A stretch of DNA of 64,000 bases, taken from contig WACJ01000097.1 in the NCBI GenBank assembly GCA_008973525.1, positions 620,001 through 684,000 on the forward strand, read 5' to 3'. Positions 19,645 through 31,100 of the stretch are shown here, piece after piece (position 1 is the first letter of the stretch; each line of letters starts with the position of its first letter). The stretch comes from Stenopsyche tienmushanensis (taxonomy: Eukaryota; Arthropoda; Insecta; Trichoptera; Stenopsychidae). The position numbers and the translations under genes are program-made. A model generated the notes under the pieces. That model worked only from the letters and a program-made list of their open reading frames with translations. It ran no database searches and was not told the origin of the DNA.

Positions 19645-20800
19645 CATGGACATGTACGACGAAGCGGCAATTATTAGCTGTACTTCGCCGCCGTCTCCAT
19701 TAGGCAGACCATATGGCGCAGATGCCGCCTATGGTCTGTAAAAATATAAATAATTAAATCATCTAACAATATTTGAATAAAACTCGATATTAAAATGCAA
19801 CATCAATACTGGGTTTATCCAATTTAATATCCTAGCCCCCTCATTATGTATTCAATTAAATATATTTTTACAAATTAGATATCGATAATTTCGAATATTT
19901 GTTCAGCTTAAATCTTATCAACGAAATGAGTAAAAACTTGAACTTGTTTTATTATACCGCAGTATTTAAATGTACGTGAATTGCAAACTTAGATTTGAGT
20001 TTAAATTCTTTGGTTAAAATGAGAACAATCCCAATCTTTGATATATTACTCGATATAAATGCGTATCATTCGATATAAGGTCGTCTGGATTATTACGTGG
20101 ATGTAAATTCTCATTCGATAAATAAGTGTAAGAGTCGTTTTATTCATCAGTCTTTTTGCAAAATACATTCGAATCCCTCCGCTCAATCCCGAACCCAAAA
20201 ATAAAATTTATTCTCCGTCGATGTGCAGTCTATCGCTCGAAAGGTATTTTGTGTGTTTACAGACTATATAAATTCATAATAGTAATCTTTATTAGCGCGC
20301 GCATCCGAGCCGAGACAAATATTCTAATATTTTAAAACATTAACAGTTAAAGGAAAAATGCTACACAAGTAAAAAAAAGGAATTTTCAACATAATTAAGC
20401 ACACAGTAAAAATATGGCATAATGCTAATAATTCATATTTATCATAAAGTATTAATTATATGGCATAAATATTCATTTTATATATATATATATATTTATG
20501 TGTAAACTGATAAATTCTCCAACACGACTTGGTCGTACATTTCTTGACAGGCTCTCGTGTTTTTTAAAAACAGAAATTTATAAATCAATTGTCAATGTTT
20601 CAATTTCACTCGTACTGTGCCAAAGTCATCGTTCAAAAATAAACAAAAATTCACTTTGTCATCAATTGTCGTCAAATCTCATAAATTAAAATTTCGCATT
20701 CGATTAAGTTGGACAGGAAATCATCAATAGAGTCATTAGCGAAACGAGCGATGAAACGTCGATAGAATTAACGAAAGAATAATGGCCGTCGGTCTCTATC
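19645..20800. other. Intergenic, no gene seen
   Basis: It contains an imperfect palindrome at 19705-19739 (cagaccata...tatggtctg), possibly the LINE 3' end, and a short (TA)n run at about 20480. Otherwise it is AT-rich and non-coding; the far end is YOD1 3' flank. Confidence 0.4.
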
Positions 20801-20802
20801 TG

Positions 20803-23800
20803 CTAGATCTCGTTGAATTCGGTGTGACTGGTTTCCTTTGCGTGCTGATTGGCGCTCTTTTGTCCTATCAAAATTGTGCCGCATATTAAGCACTTGGTGC
20901 GGATCTTATCGACGTCGGTATACGGCTGGGCCGACTTTGCCAGCTGTTCGGCATCGTGTAACATATCTACTTCTTCGATCGGAAATATCGTCTGGATTCC
21001 GCCCTGAAATAAAACGAACAATTTAAAAACAGTTCAAACGTTTGAAAAAAAATCGACAAAGCTCAATTATTTCTCACCCCTTCTTTCTCCGAGAAGAGCG
21101 GATCGTAATGGATGCCGTCGAACATTAAAAACACGCGCTGGCCGTACTCTTTGTCTTCGCCGAATCTGTTCACTACCGCATTCAAAACGTTCACGACGTC
21201 TATTTCTAAGCCGTATAGAGTCGACAAAATTGAAATTTCTATTGCGCCCCCCCAAGAATCCGAGCGTTGAATCCATTCGCAGTAATCCGGATTGGCTTTT
21301 CCGAGAAATGCATCACAGTAGTTTATCGGATCGTTGGCTACGACGTCGGCTATAATTTTTCTCATGTACGGAGCCAGAGATGTATCGACTTTTCCATTCA
21401 TGACGAAACCTTAAAGTAAAAAGATAATCGCAAATTAAAATTAATCATGTTTTCTTAATTGTAGTCTGTGAGACTAATGATTAGTGATCTATGGTTAATA
21501 AATGAAATACAATACAATGCCATACAGATTTGGTGAAAACAATTCTTCTCCTCAAACATCCTATCTATGTTTAAATAATCGGTGGAAAATTATACAAATT
21601 TGATACATTATACGAATATATATATTCTTGAAGATGTGTGAAGATCAAAGTGAAGAAAATTAATAAATATGAACCATTAATCAAGTATGTTTCTCATCAT
21701 GAATGAACATGAACTTGTATACGACTTACATACTTCTGGCATTATTTCGTGAATGCTTTATCGAGTCATGCGTGTCTCATCTTCTTTCTTCGCCTTCTGC
21801 CATGGAACAAACCGAATATCCTCAGCGTTTTCAACTGGCGTGTTTAAACGAAGCTCTCATGCGAGACCGTCTTCAAAACGAGATGATACCTGCATCGAAA
21901 GTCATCCGACTACATAATGTGAAGCAGATGAAACTCCTTTGTTTTACAATATGTAATTCAATATAGGATAGCAGATTGTAAACAACTAACATAAATTTAT
22001 TTTTAACTAGTCGATACCCAGCGCTTTTTATATATAAGATACATTGATTTTTATATATAAGATCTACTATAAGTTAATTGTATTATATCTATATTATTTA
22101 AGAAAGTGCAAAAAATAAGTTTTATCGCAATCGAATGAACGGTTTGGCAGCGTTCTAAATACTGACTAACAAACATTGATTTTTATATATTAGACTATGC
22201 TTATGTTACTTGCAGAATCTTTAGCAATAAGTGGACGAAGTTTTATCGCAATCCGATGAACGGTATGGCAGCGCATTTCGAACGAACAAAACCCAATTCA
22301 TTTTTATATATCAGATTATAATTTGCTGAATTGAAGATAAAACTATCGCCAATAAATGTTGATACACAGTTGATCAAAGTCTCGCAGTTAATCTGTTAAT
22401 GGAAACACCTGGATTTGTCCCAACTAATCTCGTAGAACGTTATCTACTTTTTTAGGCACAACCTGATTCATCCAGGAATAAAAAATTGCCCAATCGAAAT
22501 CCGGCACTTTCACTTTCTGCACTTTTCTGCGAAAATTGTGCATGTCTAGAGTGGTCTAATAAATTGAACAATGATTGTTTCAAAGCGTACAGCAAAAAAA
22601 CAAATACAAAACATACGCCCCTTATTTTTTTAGTAACTTTACTAAAGCGAAGTGTAAAAACGGCACTACCAATAACACTGGCTTAAAAAAAAATTATTTA
22701 TACAGTATATATTCATACAGTCAGTTCTCGACTTACAACATGAAAATCAATAAGTCTACTTTACCGCTACATTAGCGTTGGAACAAAAAGGCACTAGATT
22801 GAGAGCTAGCAGCATAAATTGAAGATCATCATGTGAATAATTTAATAATTGTGTTCTGGCGTGTTTCTGAATAATCATTATGACAGTCTGGCAACTGAGT
22901 ACCGTTAATTTTGGTTGCCAGACTATTACCAGCTTATTAAGATAGTACCAGACTGGTTCAAACTTGCTGAAACTAACCAGAAAATGAATTTTAAAAAGTT
23001 GGAATAAATTATTCTTAATATCATATAATAAATAGTTTACGTTTATAAAAATGCCAGACCAAATAGATGTCGTTAACGCATTGCTTTAACAAAACTTATA
23101 AATGATTGTTTACTCGCCAGACTGTCATAATGATAGTCCAGAAACACGCCAGAGCACAACTATTAAATGATTCACATCTTTAATTTATACTGCCAGCTCT
23201 TGTTGGATATTCGATAAGCACTGATTATGTTCAGAACAGCGTCAACCGCGCTACGAATTCAGCGAGTTAAATGTCGTTAATTGACAGTTCTTTGTTAAAA
23301 TTTCGTTTTGATGTTTATTTTGAGACGATTCTAACTTAAATCCGCAGTTATTGTTGCCTGGGATGAAATTTCTCAAGTTAGTGTTAACAACATAATTGAG
23401 AGCATGTCTGAGCGCATGCAAGCAGTCATCCGAGCAAGAGGAGGCAACACACTATATTAACTTAAGCGTTTGATAAAATTTGCACATTTTTCACATATTT
23501 TTGATTCGAGCTAAATGTTAAGTTTGGACAACTTTCCGTGCCAATGAGTGTATATTTTTACTGATTTCGTTTGACAAAACATTGTGCGAAATGTCATTCA
23601 AAGTTTAACAAAAGGTGACAATACAAAGAGCTAATACAATTTCCGGCAAACACAATAGTCTTACGTTTCGATATTTATATTTGAACAAAATAGATTATAT
23701 AAGGAACACGAAAAAAGTATCATAGGAATGTAATATAACGGAGTTTTCATATAAATAGGAATAAGCATTTACGTTCAAAATATTCGCACGTGATAATTTG

Positions 23801-24516
23801 AGGTTTGAGGATATTATTTTGAATATGAATAATCTTCAGTTACTCATAATCACTATCTTAGCAGTCTGTTTTGAAAAAATGTTTACAGACACATATGCAG
23901 ATAAGCGTCTAAATACAGTACCGTGCATAATGGAGCATTTATGTTGAAACAGTGATAATGCAGTAAATTTAATTTGTTCTTTGTGGAACATTTTATCTTA
24001 GTAAATCGCCAGGCTTTATCAGTTACTTCATAAAGCTGTAAAAATCTCCATTGTTTTTTGGCGAACCTCAGAGCACCTTATTAGAATATAAATAGAAACT
24101 CATTAGAATATTTGAATGTCAAACGGTCGTCGAGGTTTACCTATGCTGGTGAAGAGACAGGAGTTGTCGGAGGGCACGACTCGCTTGAGGAGCAATCCGA
24201 GGTATCCGGGGCGATCCTGAGAGCCCCCGTAGGGCGGCAGGGGCGGCACCTCGGGCATGGGGGGCAGCGGCGCTTCCTCGGCGAGCAGGGTGTCCCCGGA
24301 AGCGATGCCGACGTCCCGCAGGGAGACTCCCGGGGCCGTGGAGAGGGCGCGCGGGGGGCGACCTGTCAGGAGGCGCAACCGCTCGGGACTCGCCTTCAGC
24401 ACGGCGGCGGCCGACCGCCGCAGCTCCGAGACGGGCGTGTCCGCAGTCAGCCCCCGGATGACACAAGCGCCCCCCGGCCCTTGTATCTTGAGCGCAATAT
24501 CGCCCACTTCGCCCAT
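20803..24516 (-). CDS. YOD1: OTU-family deubiquitinase YOD1/OTU1, complete
   Basis: A cysteine protease that trims ubiquitin chains on p97/VCP clients in ER-associated degradation. Three exons: 24516-24141, 21409-21078, 21003-20803, joined with GT-AG sites in matching phase to give 302 residues. An N-terminal UBX-like domain (about residues 5-75) is followed by the OTU core: VVPSDNSCLFTS carries the catalytic D and C, and RSDSWGGAIEISIL and FDGIHYDPL complete the domain with the catalytic histidine in GIHYD. The C-terminal zinc finger is CLICG...H...H, ending HAKETSHTEFNEI, as in human YOD1. The start is taken at the ATG at 24516, giving MGEVGDIALKIQ; an in-frame ATG at 24540 is also possible. 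Exon 1 is strikingly GC-rich against its surroundings. The 2.7-kb intron 1 holds a RTE-type repeat, a foldback MITE and Tc1 debris. It is head-to-head with lilipod. Confidence 0.95.
22008..22322 (+). repeat. RTE/SINE-type dispersed repeat, copy 1
   Basis: It starts ctagtcgatacccagcgc and contains gttttatcgcaatcgaatga and the related gttttatcgcaatccgatga, each followed by cggt(a/t)tggcagcg, so there are two head-to-tail sub-units of about 130 bp. A closely similar copy with the same two-unit structure sits at 33103-33480. The cagttttatcgcaatcg-type tail resembles the 3' ends of RTE-derived arthropod repeats (inference). It lies in YOD1 intron 1. Confidence 0.65.
22802..23200. mobile_element. 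Foldback MITE with ~80-bp inverted repeats
   Basis: The left arm starts agagctagcagcataaatt and runs through ctggcgtgtttctg to cattatgacagtctgg. The right arm is its near-complement: ccagactgtcataatg through cagaaacacgccag to aatttatactgccagctct. The arms differ by scattered substitutions and small indels, and enclose about 230 bp of non-coding sequence. The ends are clear to within a few bases, but no certain duplication flanks them. It lies in YOD1 intron 1. Confidence 0.8.
23330..23560 (+). mobile_element. Tc1-like transposon 3' end
   Basis: It encodes the transposase C-terminus ESMSERMQAVIRARGGNTLY followed by a stop, which corresponds to the SMPRRxxAVIxARGG end of Tc1 transposases. The putative terminal repeat follows, ending actttccgtgccaatgagtg then tata. 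A shorter relative lies in a kuzbanian intron at 53340-53435. Confidence 0.75.
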
Positions 24517-25185
24517 CGCACTTCCTTCCCGTCCGACCATGACCGATCGACTGCCCGCAAACAAACAAACGCGCAATCTAACCCCAAGCGCCAAATATTA
24601 TTTTCGAATCAACGATCCAAATTTAAATAAATGTTCAATTAGAAACCATTTAAAACAGTCTTCATTAAATTGGCCTTCGATTTTGAAATTTATTTTATTT
24701 TGAATGAATTTCAAATTTAAAGTTTTTGAATATGTTGTAATTGCATCCAATTTTTTAAATTATTTATCAGATGCACCAGAATTAAATTCATAATATTAAG
24801 CATGCATTTATAGTATTAATTAAATGCATAATATTAAAAATGAATTTAATAAACAAATGAAAAAATTAAATTTATATATTTTTTAATTAAAGCATATTAT
24901 TATCGAAATACTTTTTTTATTTTAAAATTAAAATTAAATTTGAAAAAATAATCGTTTATTTATGTTTATTTTTTTTATTTATATGAGCAAAATTATGCTC
25001 GTTTAAAAAGCTGTCAAGTCGAGCGTCTTTTATTTAAGAATCCAAATTCTGCTCGTCGTCGGACGTCACACTGAAGTTGTCGATTATTTATAGCAGTCGT
25101 CGGTCGTCCGCTGTCGTATGCGCTCGTAGTGCAGTGTTTCGGGGGCTCGGCCCCGGCATGCGTTGAGGATGCTGACCGACCAGAC
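24517..25185. promoter_or_regulatory. Shared head-to-head upstream region of YOD1 and lilipod
   Basis: The two start codons face away from each other over 669 bp, so transcription of both probably starts here. No TATA box can be assigned with confidence in this AT-rich spacer. Higher GC is confined to the gene-proximal edges: YOD1 exon 1 and the ctcggccccggcatgcg region before lilipod. Calling it bidirectional is inference from arrangement. Confidence 0.45.
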
Positions 25186-28100
25186 ATGGACGATGAAGAC
25201 GCCGACTTGCGTGAGCAGATCTTCCACAACAATGTCAGAGAGCAAATCGTAAGTGCACCATTTTCGTCGGATAATCGTCCTCTCTCTCGCGAGATGGAAA
25301 CGAAATCAGGGCCGACGCTCGCATAAACTTGAGTGATTATGCACATTTTTTTTTTCAAATATTAAAGCATGTATTTTCGACGAAAATAATTAATACGACT
25401 AATTTTATTGCCTACGCCGTCCGCTCGTATAGGATTCAGTTAAATATCTGACGCAACGTCAAATACAAAATTAGTCTTTGTATTCTGTTAAAACGGTTTT
25501 CATGTGATGAAAATTAGCATCCGTCACATATGAAGCTTTAGGTTTTATTTTCAAACTGTAAATTCTGGAAGGATGTGAATGCCTCGACTGTTTTCCATCG
25601 AGCGGCACCAAAATTTTGATATAGATTAACAAACAATAGGAAACCTAAACAAGGACATTTTACACAATCGTCATTAAGGTCACACTTTAATTGAATGTAA
25701 TCTAATTAATTAATACTATTTATATACACTAATAGAACATCATAATAAATGTATTTTTTTTCATAAGCTTATCAACTTTTGACAAGTTGAATAACATCCT
25801 TTTATCCTTGTCTTTTGATTGAAAATGCAATTTTCTTCCCCCCTGTGTGTCCTACAATTTAGTCCCAAAAGTATCCGACCTGATGTATAAATGCCGATTG
25901 TAATTTAAAAATAAATACTACGGTAGAAAATAGCTGCTTTATAAAGCTTAAATTTAAAGTTTGAAGACACTACGTTGTTTAGTATTTATTTGTCAGCCGT
26001 CAATAGTGAACGCTCTCAGTGAATTTGTAAACATGAAAACAATTGGTCCAAAGTTCCACAAAATGCTATTAGACGAGTGTTTGGCGATGTTTCACAGCAA
26101 TAAAGCCAAGTTTTTGCGTTGATTCATAAGCATGGATGTAACGTGGTTCCATAACTTATCATCTGAGACAAAGGAACAGTCAAAACAATGGACTTAAAGG
26201 GAAGAATCGACCCTAAAGAAGACAAAGACAGTTCCATCTGCATACAAGTTCATCAACGGCGAGTATTATGCAAACTTATTGCAACGTTGGAGTGATGATA
26301 TCAAGAAGAAACGGCAGCATTTGGCTTAAAAGAAAGTGTCACTGTCCAAAATCAATGTGTTAATATTCGAATTGCTTCCTCGTGTACCCCATTCGCCCGA
26401 TTTAGCCCCCTCGGATCATTTTCTTTTACCAAACTTGGCTCGGTTGTAAAAAATTTGCCGATAATGAAGAGGCGGCGTCGGTGTTTGATTGCTTTTTTGA
26501 TATAAACATGATATCGAAGCTATTGAACATCGCTAAGAAAATCATGTAGAGCTGAAAGGAGACTATCTTGAGATACTTATGGGACTACCCTTGTACATTC
26601 TTTATTGGGATCACATTCTTCCATGATGCTCGCACTTATGCTCAATGATAAGTGACAAATAACATCATACACAAAGAACTAAACATATCTACAGTGAAAA
26701 AGAAGATTAAAAACTATACTCAAAAATATAAACAAAGACTTAACACATACCCCAACTGCCTGGTTGAAGAGCTAACCAACAAAATTAATATAAGGCCCTC
26801 GTTAATGAATGAAGACCTCCACAAGCCAGTAACACAAACGTCAAAAGTACTAAATATCTCTCAGAAGATAGATTGTTTATATAAAATCTCCATATCTGAT
26901 GTTAAACAGCTTTACGCCCCCAATAGACATTCCTACACACTCCTTATGATTACCTTATATAAAGCGCTCTTGTAACGTATCAGAGGTTCCTGTCTTGGAC
27001 CTGTTGGACTTTAAAACCTTTTGCTCTAGTTTCAGCACCAAATGCACCCTCTACAGTTACTACTTCAAACAGTATACCAGTCGAGCTAAACATTAGTAGA
27101 TTCAACCCCTAACATAGACCTCTCACATGTTTGCTTTATAACTCCAACGCAGCATACTGCGCACCAATCACTCAGTTGAGCAGGAGTGGATCCTCTCAGA
27201 GACGCGGGTGTCGTTGTGGGTCTACAAATTCAGACCCTATGGTAGACACGGATAAAGTGGAGGGCCCCGATCCATGTCCCAATATATATACTAGGAATAT
27301 AATGTCCATGAATAAATTTTATCAGATGAAATGAGACTCGTCTCCATGAATACCTTCCATAGATATTCCCGGTTGTCAGTTGCCTTGATAACCTGAATTA
27401 TTATTGTCTTCATATAATATCCATTGTGTGTTAAATATTGGATTATACAAATGCAATAATGGAACGAATATAATGTATTTATTTTGCCAGTGAATTGAAT
27501 CATTTCAATAAATCGTATTGTAATGGATATAAACATTAAAATCATCATCGTACGTGTTTTAATCTTGACAACGAATCAAATGGCTGACATTAAATAGCGC
27601 ACGAAGAGACCAGCGCATTGAAAGATAGTGCATACTAGGTCAGTACTAGATATCGATGCTATATTTACTGATTATGATGCAATTTTATCTCCGACTGTGT
27701 TATTTTAAAACTATAAAATTGTCCATTTGACAATTATTTGTGGTTGCATCTCTTCTCGCGTTGAAACTCAATACAATTGTTCATTTTGCCGCTAATTGAC
27801 ATTGACGTTATCACTATACCGCATAAACAATGATATGTTGAACTCTGCAGTGTATCAATTTTCAACGTGCATTCGTCCGTATGTATTTATTGATTTAGAA
27901 AATATTTGTATATACGATTAACGTGAATATTTGGATGATACGATATCATTTTTTAGTGAGAGAAAGTATATATAAATTGCACTATGCTTAATCCTACACT
28001 AATGCAATGCCAATTAATTTTCTATTCAATTAAAAACTAGGTGAATCGACAGAAAAGCGTAGTAAGGGCTTTGAGAAGAAAATAATACATTGAATCGTCG

Positions 28101-31100
28101 ATGCATAAAATTACGGTCTTGAACACAATGCATTTACCGGATTTGAACATTTATGCTACCTATATTTAGCATTGTTTCCGAAAGATTGATTAAAATGGAT
28201 TGAGCATTCCAATGCCCACTCAGAAGTATTCTTTAATGAAATCAGGAATATGCGTTCTTTAGTATTCTATAGATAGATTTCATTATGTAATTATTTCTAA
28301 TGAGTGTGCTCGTGTTTTTTTGTTGTTTTCATTACAAGTGAATCGGCACTTATTGATTTCTAAAGAGAAAGTATGATAAGCACTCACAGCGCTATAATAA
28401 CAAATGCTTTCTTTCAATGTCGATATTTCATTTCATAAAACCACAGAGAACAATTACAGTACGTAGAATAGCATCAAAGTCTTGCATGCGTTGATAGCAT
28501 AGGCTTTGATTTCTTTTGTTGTTGATCCTTCGCGCTTATACACTCAAATGCAAAACTGTGTAATATTTAATATATGAATTCTTCGAATGCACAAATACAA
28601 AATGAATTTAAGATAGCAAAATCAACGGAGAAATTAGGTTTTATGTTAAAAGCACCTCCAGGCAGCCTAATGAATATTCATCTATTTTGTCGGTGTCGGA
28701 GTATATTAATGTGTTGTGGCATTATTTCCGTAGCTATTATTATATCGGCTTAAAATAGTCAAGATAACAATATTAATAAATTTGGATAAATTTGAATTGC
28801 TATATTATACCAAAGCACTATTAAAATGTTTATTTTGTTGATATGAAAGATGATGTAATTCAAACGGAGATTAAAAAATTTAGTAGCCACCATAACGTAA
28901 CTTAAATTTTTAAATTGACGATGTATGACTGGATAAAAAATAGTTTTGCCATAAATATTGATGCGGTTATGTTGAAAATGATATTCAATTTATTATATAT
29001 TCTTTCTCTAGTTCATATCTTGTAGAATGAGGCTTTAGTGCCGTTAATCATGTTATAAACAAACAAAAAATGTCTTAATATTTATAAATGATGAAACTTT
29101 TGTGCCTTATTTCATAAGTATACATATGAGGGATGTTTAGAAAATAAGTGTACTAGATTTGATTTATTTGGAAAAAAAATACAGGATTTTATTGATACTA
29201 TTTGATTTAATCGCCATCCCGGTGATCCATGACACAAGCTTCTTTATGCCCTCATCGAAGAACTCTCCTGCCAGCTCCTCCCTCCACTTCAGAACCTCTT
29301 TCTGTACTTGCTCGTTGATTGAAAAAATTAATTCCACCCATATGTGCCTTCAAGGAGATGAAAAGATAACAATGTCAAGATGTCAAATTGGGGGAATACG
29401 GGGTATGAGTCAAAACATCCCAACCAAATGAGTCCAAGAGCGCATTGGTGGCTTTGTGGCATGCAATAAGCCCACTCCTCTTGTCAGCATTCCCCTCTTT
29501 TTGAGTTTTTTTTTGGGTCTCACAATATCGATGTGCATTGATGGTCTCTCCCTGAAGCAGAAATTCGACCAAAACCCTGAGGCAATGATTTTTTGGTTGA
29601 AATTGTGGTTTTTAATTTTTTTGGCATATTGGGGAATTTATGTGACAACTGCCTTTTTGACTCAGACGCATAATGAGCCACCCACTTTTTATCTACAGTC
29701 ACAATAGAGGTCAGAAAATCCTCACCTTTCAAGTCGCTCAAGAAACTCACAGGTGCTATTGACCCGCTCGCATTTGACGGGACGGGAACTGGACACTACA
29801 ACGTGAATTTACATACTACCATGTTCCTGTTATGCTCGCTTTGTCGGGAGATCCTCCTCTACCACTCAGTATTACCAATCCTTAAAACCAAAAAACCACA
29901 GCCTGTTATGGTCACAGTACACTTACTTTATGAACTTGCCTCGTACATAAAAATTATAGTATATTTACTTTCATGCAATCTTTATTATTAATGACCGCAT
30001 GACCGCTTTTCATCGCTTGAATGTCGTCGAAAATGGACGCACGGATATTCTTTCTTAACGGAAATCACCATCAATAGCGAACATTATATGGTGCGTTATT
30101 AGTGCGTTTAATAGAAAAAATTGTGAAAAACGACCACAACCAAAGAAGAAAAATGCTCTTTTACCGAGACAATGCAGTGTGTGTCACAAGTCAATCGCAG
30201 CTATGAAAAATTGCATTAATTGCACTTTGAATTGTTTACTCGTCCACCGTATTCTCCGGACTTAGCTCCAATTGCCCACGTGATATGTGGCGTCTTTTTT
30301 AACCTGACCCGTCCAGCATAGCCAACGGTCTTCCAACGATTTCATTCAGTTCCAAATCCAAAATGGCTCGAGAGACTATTAATTGGCATCCATGCTACCA
30401 TGGCAATGACGGTGAAGGATGAAGCTTGTTATCGACGCTTAACTACACGTGTCCATGATCTCATGACTAGGAGCCTGAGGTCTCGTCCCGAAGACGTCCG
30501 GAAATGTTCATAATTTTATACTTTGATTAATTTGACTACCTTTAGTAAAAAAAAAAGGTTGAATAGCTCTGATTTATTTGAACGTCTGTTTAATTTGAAC
30601 GGTAGCTAATGAACTTTATAAACATATGATGACGCATCTAAAAACGATTATCTGTTTAGTGTGTAAATATGATCTCCGATTCTAACATTAACCGTTGATG
30701 GATAACAGTCATCTATGCAACAATATGCTTTCACTACCTCGTAAACAATAAATAAAGCAGATATAATTATATCTCAAGGCTGGTTTTCAAACGCCTCGTT
30801 GCAATCATTTCGTCTGTGTACGCTAACAACTAGTCTAAATGATTTTTTTCTTCAAAGAAAAACATTTCACGTATCGTTGATTCAAAAATTATCACTCTCG
30901 TCTGACCCGACCGAGGATATGCAGAATCGATATATAATGACCTTATTTTAACAACGTCAAATTGTGAATTCTATGAACTCTGAATGCACGCACAACGTAA
31001 ATACATATAATGATTGTTTTTCGCATGCTTTAGTCATTTTAAAAAATATTACAAAGTACATCAATTTGCTCTTCGTTTTATGCATTCAACGGCAAATATT

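Noticed and set aside
21703..21966. 87-codon plus-strand open frame in YOD1 intron 1
   Set aside because: No recognisable domain, no splice partner and antisense to YOD1; not supported as a gene.
24112..24703. Long plus-strand open frames overlapping YOD1 exon 1
   Set aside because: They are antisense or frame shadows of the GC-rich exon, where stop codons are rare; the minus-strand frame has clear OTU1 homology.
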